Shown: positions 51,368-58,620 of the stretch, in pieces
How the letters are laid out: each line of letters starts with the position of its first letter
Position numbering within the stretch: position 1 is the first letter of the stretch
Virus record (IMG/VR): IMGVR_UViG_3300047457_000500
Span: 1-64,000 of that record
Length of the DNA: 64,000 nucleotides
Strand: one strand, 5' to 3'
Origin: a virus
Program-made: the position numbers and the translations under genes
Notes under the pieces: model-generated
Seen by the model: only the letters and a program-made list of their open reading frames with translations
The model's database searches: none
What the model was told of the DNA's origin: nothing

Positions 51368-53397
51368 GGTTTAACCTTTATCTCACAAGCATCAGTTGTA
51401 CAGTACATTTCTCCCTGTGCCTCCAAATTTTCTGCACCGTCGTAAATAGCAGACCAATCTATCTTTTTGATTTGGCCTATATAACTATTATACTCCTCTT
51501 CAGTAATTTCTGTATATGGTTGCTGTGGGTATACAGTATTTCCCATTGGCAAAAATGAAACGGCTTTTAATTGTCCCTCATACATATGAAGTGCTGGAGC
51601 AATATGCTTTGTTTCAGTTTCTTTGTTAAATGATAGAGTTACAGACACGCCGTTATCAGACCAATATTTCTGAGCAGTAGCAGCAAGCGCAATCTTCTCA
51701 AATAATGTTACATCCTTTTCAGATCTTGAGTGACCAGAGTGTACTGGGAAATATACGACAGTTGTATTCGCAGATACAAGGTCAGCCTCCATCTTATATC
51801 CAGCAGCCTTGAATAAGTGAATCATTGGGTCGGTATTCCCAAAACGAATTGCTCTTAAGAAATAGTTTCCACCAGGTGCCCAGTGAACTCCAGGGGTTGC
51901 GCCAGAAAGAATTGATACAGACCCTGATGGTTTAACAGTTGTGACCCTAATGGAATCACGAACGCATAACCACTCAGAATACTTGTGATCATATCTACGA
52001 ATAGTTTCATATCCTTCGTCCATCCATTCACGCACAACAGGCAAACCAAATTTGTCTGAGAATGAGGCAATTCCTGTAAGTGATGTACCAATACGACGAT
52101 TACGCTGCATAATACCGTTTGTCTGTTGCCAGTGTGTTGGTATCAGCGTTACCGTCTTTCCGTATAGGTAGGCAAACTTAAGGGTGCGGAGGAAGTCTTC
52201 CTTAGACTCATGACGATTTAAATGTACCTCAACCAAGGTGCACAGTTCGTATGATTCTAATGGCTGCTCTGCACAAGGATTAAATCCCATTACACGATAA
52301 TCCTTGCCATCCGCAGTATCCTTAAGTCTGCCATAGTTTCTGGCAACATCAAGCCAAATGAATCCTGGCTCTCCATTGCTTGCGATTAGGTCTACGTAGT
52401 CTTCGTACTTTGTACCTACCGTCGCAGAAATTGAATTGTTAGACATCCATGACCAACCTGGATTTTCTGGATCAAATGAATTTCTATCTGGGAAAACATC
52501 AGCATTCTTTAGGTTCATAAAGTCTTGATCTTTAGAATCCCCTAGGGCGAGTGTTGCAGACCTTCTAACATTTCCAGATACAACACATGTACCAATAAGA
52601 TTAACTATATCTACTATTGCTCTTGAGTCAAGTGTTTCTCCTGCTCTACCGCCTATTACAGCCCTTATCTGCTTATGCAACTGGATAAGTGGTGCTGGGC
52701 CACTCGCTGTGCCACCAAACCCCTTGATAGGTGCTCCCAAAGGCCTGATAAGGTCATAGTTAAAACCTTGTATATACATATTAGGCTTTAAGAATGAATT
52801 AATGAGTAATCTAACAGACTCCACCCATCCCTCTCTGGTATCTGGGATTTCATATACTTGTTCTGGTTCTGTAGGTGTATAAATAGGCAAATGCTTGTCT
52901 GCCCCAACTGTATCAAACCCTACACCAACACCCATCATTAATGCATCCATAACCCAGGCAAACAGAGTTCCTGGATCGTTTCTGTCTATGTCTTTAGTAG
53001 ATACCATGGCGCAATTTTGCAATGCTGCTGAGTTTTTCTTTTCCATTGTAAGTGCCGTGCCAAAAGACCATAAACCTCTTCCTGGCGGTGTCCATTTTAA
53101 TTCAAATAAACGCTGATAAGCCTCTTTTGCAGAAGATTGTGCCTTATAGTCATTCCATGGTAGTCTGTTTTCTTTTGCGTGATTCTTTTGTGCCGAATAC
53201 ATACCCTCGATTACACGACGACAAACCTCATACCATCTTTCTTTAGTTCCATCTTCTTTCATGCGGGAGTAGGTTCGTATAAACGTAATCTCTCCTAATG
53301 AGTTACCGCCTGCGTCTGTAAAACCGAATGGTGGTTCCTTTGTTTTATACTCATTTATGAAATCTTCTGACAAACGAAAACTAAAAAAATCTGACAC
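51364..53397 (-). CDS. nrdJ: Class II (B12-dependent) ribonucleotide reductase
   Basis: A 677-residue RNR that makes deoxynucleotides for phage DNA. The active-site Cys/Glu motif is NPCAEQPLESYELC, followed by the loop VKPSGSVSILSGATPGVHWAPG. An N-terminal Cys (ALQNCAMVS) and a C-terminal redox pair (CTTDAC near the end) are also present. Length and NPCxEQPL...ELC type fit monomeric adenosylcobalamin-dependent enzymes. No NrdB-like subunit gene and no glycyl-radical motif is seen. GTG start at 53397 behind AAGGAG. It needs host cobalamin. Confidence 0.9.
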   Translation of the reverse strand: MSDFFSFRLSEDFINEYKTKEPPFGFTDAGGNSLGEITFIRTYSRMKEDGTKERWYEVCRRVIEGMYSAQKNHAKENRLPWNDYKAQSSAKEAYQRLFELKWTPPGRGLWSFGTALTMEKKNSAALQNCAMVSTKDIDRNDPGTLFAWVMDALMMGVGVGFDTVGADKHLPIYTPTEPEQVYEIPDTREGWVESVRLLINSFLKPNMYIQGFNYDLIRPLGAPIKGFGGTASGPAPLIQLHKQIRAVIGGRAGETLDSRAIVDIVNLIGTCVVSGNVRRSATLALGDSKDQDFMNLKNADVFPDRNSFDPENPGWSWMSNNSISATVGTKYEDYVDLIASNGEPGFIWLDVARNYGRLKDTADGKDYRVMGFNPCAEQPLESYELCTLVEVHLNRHESKEDFLRTLKFAYLYGKTVTLIPTHWQQTNGIMQRNRRIGTSLTGIASFSDKFGLPVVREWMDEGYETIRRYDHKYSEWLCVRDSIRVTTVKPSGSVSILSGATPGVHWAPGGNYFLRAIRFGNTDPMIHLFKAAGYKMEADLVSANTTVVYFPVHSGHSRSEKDVTLFEKIALAATAQKYWSDNGVSVTLSFNKETETKHIAPALHMYEGQLKAVSFLPMGNTVYPQQPYTEITEEEYNSYIGQIKKIDWSAIYDGAENLEAQGEMYCTTDACEIKVKP

Positions 53398-53429
53398 CGT
53401 TATTCTCCTTAAGAATCTGTAATTACTAA

Positions 53430-53462
53430 AGTATACCAGAGTTTTTAATTTTACAAAACTCT
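53430..53462 (-). promoter_or_regulatory. RNR promoter with abutting inverted repeat
   Basis: TGGTATACT (53430-53438) is followed downstream by TTAGTAATTACAG, a sequence nearly shared with the oxygenase promoter at 54924-54946. Immediately upstream an 8-bp inverted repeat (AGAGTTTT...AAAACTCT, 9-base spacer, 53438-53462) abuts the -10 box and could be an operator or a weak terminator of the DUF1660-like gene. Confidence 0.55.
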
Positions 53463-53485
53463 TATGCTATTATTTAGGTTTATAG

Positions 53486-53614
53486 TTATTTAAAACTTAC
53501 TCTTGAATGATTTTGTGGAAAACATCTTAAACATATATCTAACTTAGCACCAGTAACTGGACATTGAGATGTTTCTATATTGTGACCTTTAAAAAAACAA
53601 ATTATCTTTTTCAT
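53486..53614 (-). CDS. 42-residue DUF1660-like zinc-ribbon protein
   Basis: A mini-gene from ATG 53614, overlapping the previous stop as ATGA, to TAA at 53486. It reads MKKIICFFKGHNIETSQCPVTGAK, then DICLRCFPQNHS, with Cys and His spaced as a zinc ribbon. CFFKGH and CPVTGAK match the DUF1660 type, short phage proteins of unknown role that are common in actinophages and cyanophages. Last gene of the oxygenase pair operon. Confidence 0.75.
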   Translation of the reverse strand: MKKIICFFKGHNIETSQCPVTGAKLDICLRCFPQNHSRVSFK

Positions 53615-54252
53615 AAACTTATCCACAAGTCTGTAACTACGTGAGAGTTTTTTGGAGCAATATCATATGCAATTGTTATTCTTGGCTTATCCTCATACCA
53701 ATCATCTCTGCCATGGGGATGTCCTGTTTCTGATACTATTGCCCTATTGTTTTTGTTATGATTTTCAAATAAATCATTTCCATTAATTTTATAGTATGTT
53801 ATGGATGGCTCTGCATTTACACAATAGTACCCGTGAAATATCGGGGCACCCAAACCTTCTGCATGATCATGAAAAAATATGTCATTTTTTAATGGACTTA
53901 CTCCAGACGTTCCTTGTGTTTTATAATCAAGGTTATACCAACCGTGTATCATAAAATCAGATTCATCAAAACTAATACCATAATAAGTACATGCATCTTT
54001 AGTTATATTACGTAAATGATTTTTTAAATTATTAATATTTTCATTATCAAAATTAAAAATATTATAGAAGCCACCTAACTGTGTTGTAGGACCATTACTT
54101 TTATCATACTTAGATAAAACATCTTCTGGTATATTTCCAACTGAACCAGAAAGAATATCTTCTTGTTTTAATAATAAATAATTAAATAAAGAGTCTAAAT
54201 CATTATCAATAAATGATTCAAAAAATTTATGTGGTGGCTTCATTGCTATCAT
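53611..54252 (-). CDS. 2OG-Fe(II) oxygenase-like protein (HDH family), copy 2
   Basis: A 213-residue protein from ATG 54252 (MIAMKPPHKFFES), overlapping the previous stop (ATGA). A TTG further upstream is not needed. It is a clear paralogue of the neighbouring gene, sharing KPHKFFE, FHGYYxVxAEPSxTxY, GHxHxxxDW and PRITIAYDI. Metal ligands are probably in FFHDHAEG and GHPHG. The PRITIAYDI end resembles the PF13759 (2OG-FeII_Oxy_5) oxygenases frequent in cyanophages. Substrate unknown. Confidence 0.68.
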   Translation of the reverse strand: MIAMKPPHKFFESFIDNDLDSLFNYLLLKQEDILSGSVGNIPEDVLSKYDKSNGPTTQLGGFYNIFNFDNENINNLKNHLRNITKDACTYYGISFDESDFMIHGWYNLDYKTQGTSGVSPLKNDIFFHDHAEGLGAPIFHGYYCVNAEPSITYYKINGNDLFENHNKNNRAIVSETGHPHGRDDWYEDKPRITIAYDIAPKNSHVVTDLWISL

Positions 54253-54908
54253 AACAATGGGATCCAATGCTGTTCGGCAGCATTTGCCCTAATTAAATAT
54301 TCCAATGGAATGATGTCGTAAGCGATTGTTATTCTTGGACCTTCCCAATCCCAATCTGCCATAGCATGCTGATGACCCATTTCAGAAACAATTAATTTAT
54401 TATCAATATTATGATGATCAACTGTTTCCCCATAAACATGATAATGTGTAGTAGAAGGTTCGGCCTTTACGCTGTAATATCCGTGAAAATTAGGAGCGCC
54501 TGGTTGACCATGATCGTGCCAATCTAATTTACCCTTACCTTTATGGGTTATATTAAACCATCCCTGGACCATAAAGTTTTGTGCATTAAAATCTATATCA
54601 TAATATTCGCATGCTTCTTTGGTTGCATCTTTAACACCTTTAAAAACATTATATATTTCTTCGCTATGAAACTGAAAAACATTATATTCTCTCCACTTTA
54701 CTGTGGAAGTGCTTCCAGATTTTACCCAATACTCGTGTCCTGCAGAACCTAAAGGAGTTACGCCATCTACTTCTGCTCGTTCTATTTTTTCATATCTATC
54801 AGATAAAAAATTAGCCAATTTTGTAAGATCATTGTCTAAATGTCTCTCAAAAAACTTATGAGGCTTTGTGCCAAATTTTGGCGTTGGAGTCATGCCTTGA
54901 TTTTGCAT
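54249..54908 (-). CDS. 2OG-Fe(II) oxygenase-like protein (HDH family), copy 1
   Basis: A 219-residue protein with LDWHDHGQ (H131, D132, H133), FHGYYSVKAEPSTTHY, distal MGHQHAMADW (H179, H181) and R192 in GPRITIAYDI. These give a His/Asp metal site and a candidate 2OG-binding Arg in the order of PF13759-type oxygenases. The N-terminus (KFGTKPHKFFERHLDNDL) is helical. The gene has its own TGGTATACT promoter with a palindrome over the transcription start and an AAGG ribosome site. It is followed by its paralogue and by the DUF1660-like gene. Confidence 0.68.
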   Translation of the reverse strand: MQNQGMTPTPKFGTKPHKFFERHLDNDLTKLANFLSDRYEKIERAEVDGVTPLGSAGHEYWVKSGSTSTVKWREYNVFQFHSEEIYNVFKGVKDATKEACEYYDIDFNAQNFMVQGWFNITHKGKGKLDWHDHGQPGAPNFHGYYSVKAEPSTTHYHVYGETVDHHNIDNKLIVSEMGHQHAMADWDWEGPRITIAYDIIPLEYLIRANAAEQHWIPLL

Positions 54909-54923
54909 TTTGTCTTACCTTTC

Positions 54924-54946
54924 TACTGTATTACTACAGTATACCA
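54924..54946 (-). promoter_or_regulatory. Promoter with perfect palindromic operator candidate
   Basis: TGGTATACT (54938-54946) overlaps a perfect 7-bp inverted repeat TACTGTA-N4-TACAGTA (54924-54941), which covers the end of the -10 box and the expected start site. TATACTnTAGTAAT is shared with the RNR promoter. The position suits a repressor site. Confidence 0.62.
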
Positions 54947-54950
54947 CGTT

Positions 54951-56165
54951 TTAGCCCCAAGGAGCGAAGTTAAACGCTGGTGAGAAGCCGAACACGCCGA
55001 ATGGTGAGAAGCCGAACACACCGAATGGCGAGAAGCCGAACACGCCGAATGGCGAGAAGCCGAACACGCCGAATGGTGAGAATCCGAACACACCGAATGG
55101 TGAGAAGCCGAAGACTGAGAAAGGTGCGAAGGAAAACACACCGAATGGTGAGAAGCCGAAGACTGAGAACGGCGCAAAGGAAAATACACCAAACGGAGAG
55201 AATCCAAACACAGAAAACGGAGTAAACTGAAATGTTGTAACGCTAGAAGATGCAGAAGAATAATTTCCAGCACCATTAGCATTTTCTGCACGAACTTGGT
55301 AAGTTTGAGCAGTTCCACCTTCCTGATTTACAGAAACTGATGTTCCTGCTGTTGTTCCTGACTTTCCATCAGAAGATGTCCACGTATATTGTGTAATTGC
55401 CTTACCACCAGTTGCAGGTGCTGTCCAAGATACGTTATCTGTTGTTGTACCAGCCACGTTAACTCCAGCAGAAGGTGTTGGAGACGACGCTGACGGCGCA
55501 GACGGTGTTGCTGGAACAGTTGTTACTGTGACAGCAGAAGAAGCAGCAGATGCTGCCGAAGTACCATTAGCATTTGTTGCAGTAACTGTTAATGTTGGAG
55601 TTGCTCCTGTTGCATATCCTGTTGGAGCCAACGGAGAAGAAGCACCTGTTGCTGAGTATCCTCCACCAGATACTGTATAACTTGTTATTGACTTTCCACC
55701 AGTACCATTTGCAGTAAATGCTACAGAAACAGATCCATTATCGTATGGTCGATTTGTTCCAACATCTGTGGCTGATGAAATTGATGGTGCTTGTGGAACA
55801 GTGGTAGCAGTTACAGAAGATGATGTAGTTCCACTTGATGAACCTACAGCATTGTTTGCCTTTACAGTAAATGTATAGGCTGTATTTGACGCTAAACCTT
55901 CAAATGTTGTGCTTGTTCCTGATACTGTTTTTGAATATGTAGAAGGAGTAGTAGTAATAGTATAAGATGATGCTGCAGCAGACCCTTCAGGTAAAGACCA
56001 AGACAGAGATACAGAGCCACCTACACCAGATGCTCCTGCTTCTGTCGATGCTGCTGAAGCGGCATATGGACGATTTGTACCAACATCTGTTGCTGTTACA
56101 CTTGTTACATTTTCAGGCCAGGATTGGTTTCCTGTTACCTTACCAGTTCTTTTATTAACTGCCAT
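54951..56165 (-). CDS. Fibronectin III-type adhesin with Phe-rich octad repeats
   Basis: A 404-residue protein with three fibronectin III-like domains (residues about 28-125, 128-215, 218-310). Each has the typical SxSWxxP...Y and NxxGxSxxS strands, such as GSVSLSWSLPEG and VSWTAPATGGKAITQYTW. The C-terminal 90 residues are ten copies of an 8-residue unit SPFGVFGF or APFSVFGF, ending FNFAPWG. The same ending is found in the protein at 62871-63590. It is presumably a tail-fibre or head-fibre adhesin. The function of the Phe-rich repeat is unknown. AAGGAG ribosome site. Confidence 0.72.
   Translation of the reverse strand: MAVNKRTGKVTGNQSWPENVTSVTATDVGTNRPYAASAASTEAGASGVGGSVSLSWSLPEGSAAASSYTITTTPSTYSKTVSGTSTTFEGLASNTAYTFTVKANNAVGSSSGTTSSSVTATTVPQAPSISSATDVGTNRPYDNGSVSVAFTANGTGGKSITSYTVSGGGYSATGASSPLAPTGYATGATPTLTVTATNANGTSAASAASSAVTVTTVPATPSAPSASSPTPSAGVNVAGTTTDNVSWTAPATGGKAITQYTWTSSDGKSGTTAGTSVSVNQEGGTAQTYQVRAENANGAGNYSSASSSVTTFQFTPFSVFGFSPFGVFSFAPFSVFGFSPFGVFSFAPFSVFGFSPFGVFGFSPFGVFGFSPFGVFGFSPFGVFGFSPFGVFGFSPAFNFAPWG
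54978..55229 (-). repeat. 24-bp tandem coding repeat (SPFGVFGF units)
   Basis: About ten near-identical 24-bp units (plus-strand form GCCGAACACGCCGAATGGTG) encode the octad repeats of the Fn3 adhesin. Left units are nearly identical and units toward 55200 diverge, as expected from recent expansion. Confidence 0.9.
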
Positions 56166-56196
56166 TACTATTTACTCCTTCTATATTAACTTTCGA

Positions 56197-58071
56197 TTAG
56201 GCTGTGGCTAGGTCGCCAAGAAGTACCCAAGTGTCAGTTGCTCTCTTAAATAGAGTTGCAGATGACCATTGTGCTCTTAAATAAGCACCAGGAGTAGAAT
56301 TAACTACAACTCCAGATGCACCTACTATTCGTACACCGCCTGTGTTTGTACGAAGAATGTCAATTGATGTTCCAACTGGATATGCAACTGATGCATTGGT
56401 TGGAATTGTAATATCTACAGCAGTTCCACCAGTGTGAGATACTTCAATTAAAGAATCTCTTTCTGAAAGAGCAGATAATGTATATGCTGCAGTCTTTTGT
56501 GTAATTGGTGTGCGTGAAGGAACACCTTCCTTTGTCTGTGTGCCATCTGAGAAGACAACGCCAGATGAAGGGGTTACAGTTGTTGCTTCAAGTGCTGCAA
56601 CTGCAAGGTTATCAAGTGATCCCTGACCAAAGTTAACTGTTGTTGAAGGTTCTGTAGTTACACCCTTAAACAACTTCCACTTATCGTCAGATACGTCTCT
56701 AACGATACCTGAGTGCTTTGCTGCACCATCATTATATGCTACAACAAGACCAAGGTCTACGGTGTTTGCTGCATTTTGATGAGCAAGTTGAACCATATTA
56801 TCTTCAATTACGATAGATGTTGAACTTGCATTAAATGTTGTACCATTAACAGTTAAGTTTCCGTCAACTGTAAGGTTTTGATCAATTTCTACTGAACCCG
56901 TAAATGTTGCACCAGATAATGAAGCCTTTGCATCAAGTGCTGTCTGTGTAGCAGTTGATACTGGCTTGTCTGCATCTGCTGTATTATCAACATTTGCAAG
57001 ACCAACCATAGCCTTTGTAACTCCAGATACTGTTCCAGTAAATGTTGGTGATGCTAATGGTGCCTTAAGATCAAGAGCAGACTGTGTTGCAGTTGAAATT
57101 GGCTTGTTAGCATCTGATGTGTTATCAACATTTGCAAGTCCTACTGAAGACTTTGTTAAGGCTCCTACTGCTGTTGAAACTGCATTGTCAGCGTATGTTT
57201 TTGTAGCAAGTGCTGCTGTATCTGCAATTCCATGTACGTTTGTAGTTGCTACATTATGAGCAGTTAAGTCTGCTGTAGCAGATAAGCCTACTGCTGAGGC
57301 TGCGTTATCTGCATATGTCTTTGTAGCAAGTGCTGATGTGTCTGGAATTCCATGAACGTCTGCTGTATCAGAACTGTGATTTCCTACTGCTGTGCTAATT
57401 GCATCGTTTCTATCAGAAACCTCAGTAGTAATTGCTGTATCGATTGCCAAGTTTCTATCAGAAACTTCTGTTGCAATTTCATTTCCTATAGCAGCATCTC
57501 TATCTAAAACTTCTTGAGCAATAGCATTATCGATTGCTAAATCTCTAGCAGAAACTTCTAAAGCAATTGCATCTGAAACTGCAGTATTACGATCTAATAC
57601 TTCTTGTGCGATAGCATCAGAAATTGCATCTGCACGATTTAAAACTTCTTGCCCTATGGCATCAGAAATTGCATCATTTCTATTATTTACTTCTAATGAA
57701 ATTGCTTCATTTACTGAGTTTGATAGATCTACTTGATATACAAGGTTTGCTGTATTAGAGATTCCATGTACGCTTGTTGTTTCGTCATTGTGATCTTCTA
57801 TATACTGAGTTAACTCTGCATCTAATGCCACACCCTGTGGTATTAATGCGATATCGATCATACCTTGTGCATTAAGCGTTACTAATCCGCCAACTCCATC
57901 AAGGCCATCTAAATTTTTAAAGTAAGAGAGAGCAGACCATGCCGAAGACCCGTTTCCAATTTTGAACTGGTTGGTATCGGTTTCAAATCCGATTTCTCCT
58001 GCTGCTAAAGTTGGATTCGCTGCAATCCATTGTGCTGCAGTTCCTCTGCGTTGCTGCATTCTTGTTGCCAT
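56197..58071 (-). CDS. Tail fibre with Mtd-type N-terminal domain and coiled-coil repeats
   Basis: A 624-residue fibre. It starts MATRMQQRRGTAAQWIAANPTL, then GEIGFETDTNQFKIGNGSSAW, the N-terminal attachment domain type of the major tropism determinant. Residues about 105-215 are eight copies of a 15-residue helical repeat (EVxDRNxAIxxAI). Repeats around VGLANVDNTxDANKPxSTATQxAL (two copies) and a beta region with GSVEIDQNLTVDGNLTVNG follow. The C-terminal domain ends RATDTWVLLGDLATA and is homologous to the end of the partial gene at 63598. It is probably a trimeric receptor-binding fibre. No reverse transcriptase for diversification is present. Confidence 0.82.
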   Translation of the reverse strand: MATRMQQRRGTAAQWIAANPTLAAGEIGFETDTNQFKIGNGSSAWSALSYFKNLDGLDGVGGLVTLNAQGMIDIALIPQGVALDAELTQYIEDHNDETTSVHGISNTANLVYQVDLSNSVNEAISLEVNNRNDAISDAIGQEVLNRADAISDAIAQEVLDRNTAVSDAIALEVSARDLAIDNAIAQEVLDRDAAIGNEIATEVSDRNLAIDTAITTEVSDRNDAISTAVGNHSSDTADVHGIPDTSALATKTYADNAASAVGLSATADLTAHNVATTNVHGIADTAALATKTYADNAVSTAVGALTKSSVGLANVDNTSDANKPISTATQSALDLKAPLASPTFTGTVSGVTKAMVGLANVDNTADADKPVSTATQTALDAKASLSGATFTGSVEIDQNLTVDGNLTVNGTTFNASSTSIVIEDNMVQLAHQNAANTVDLGLVVAYNDGAAKHSGIVRDVSDDKWKLFKGVTTEPSTTVNFGQGSLDNLAVAALEATTVTPSSGVVFSDGTQTKEGVPSRTPITQKTAAYTLSALSERDSLIEVSHTGGTAVDITIPTNASVAYPVGTSIDILRTNTGGVRIVGASGVVVNSTPGAYLRAQWSSATLFKRATDTWVLLGDLATA

Positions 58072-58118
58072 ATTTTATTCTCTCCTTATGGTATTTCTAC
58101 CAGTTTATTTCTGTGCCA

Positions 58119-58127
58119 ATTATAACA
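58119..58127 (-). promoter_or_regulatory. Extended -10 promoter TGTTATAAT
   Basis: TGTTATAAT in the 64-bp gap before the Mtd-type fibre gene (ATG 58071), leaving a leader of about 40 bases with AAGGAGAG. No -35 box. Confidence 0.52.
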
Positions 58128-58135
58128 TCAATTTT

Positions 58136-58591
58136 TTAATTGAAATTATCTACAGCACTACCTCCATCGAATACCAAAGTCCATTCAGTTGTTGATGGTC
58201 CTCCAGCATCCAAACCTACACCCTGTGGGCTATTAAATGATGCTCCATCGTAGAACTGCGACACTATGAAGCCAGTTCCATCGATTGCTGTATCGTGAAT
58301 ATGCTGTGGAAGGTTTTGTGTATCATCTATCGTTGCTTGTGTATACCAAACACCGTTATAATAAAAGTTAACTCTATTGGTTAACGTATCCAACCACTGT
58401 GTTCCATTTGATGGTGAAGAGGGAGGGGTAGTCCCGACAGCCATTGATCCAGTCAATGAGTCTACATACTGCTTAGTTGCTGCATGATTATTATCTGTAG
58501 GTGTTCCTACTACTACAGCACCTCCAAAACTACCGCCATTTGTGACGACTAGTCCGTTCTTGACTTTAAAATCTTTATCTACTGTTGCCAA
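58136..58591 (-). CDS. Short fibre protein sharing the MATVxKDFKVK head
   Basis: A 151-residue protein starting with TTG behind GGGAG. Its first 15 residues (MATVDKDFKVKNGLVV) match those of the 626-residue fibre upstream, and TDNNHAATKQYVDSLTG is a common fibre element. GTQWLDTLTNRVNFYYNGVWY is a typical beta-hairpin of fibre trimers. The C-terminus (TEWTLVFDGGSAVDNFN) is short. It may assemble with or replace the long fibre. Confidence 0.65.
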   Translation of the reverse strand: MATVDKDFKVKNGLVVTNGGSFGGAVVVGTPTDNNHAATKQYVDSLTGSMAVGTTPPSSPSNGTQWLDTLTNRVNFYYNGVWYTQATIDDTQNLPQHIHDTAIDGTGFIVSQFYDGASFNSPQGVGLDAGGPSTTEWTLVFDGGSAVDNFN

Positions 58592-58620
58592 GATCTACCA
58601 CTCCCTTTTCATTTATTTTT

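Noticed and set aside
54980-55225. Plus-strand Arg-rich open frame over the 24-bp repeats
   Set aside because: Shadow of the SPFGVFGF repeat. No ribosome site and a composition explained by the repeat.
54978-55229. CRISPR-like array of short repeats
   Set aside because: The units are directly adjacent without unique spacers and are in frame with the adhesin gene. No cas genes. The Cas4-like nuclease elsewhere is a recombination exonuclease.
56197-58071. Diversity-generating retroelement suggested by the Mtd-type N-terminus
   Set aside because: No reverse transcriptase and no template repeat are visible in the window. Only the attachment domain is shared.
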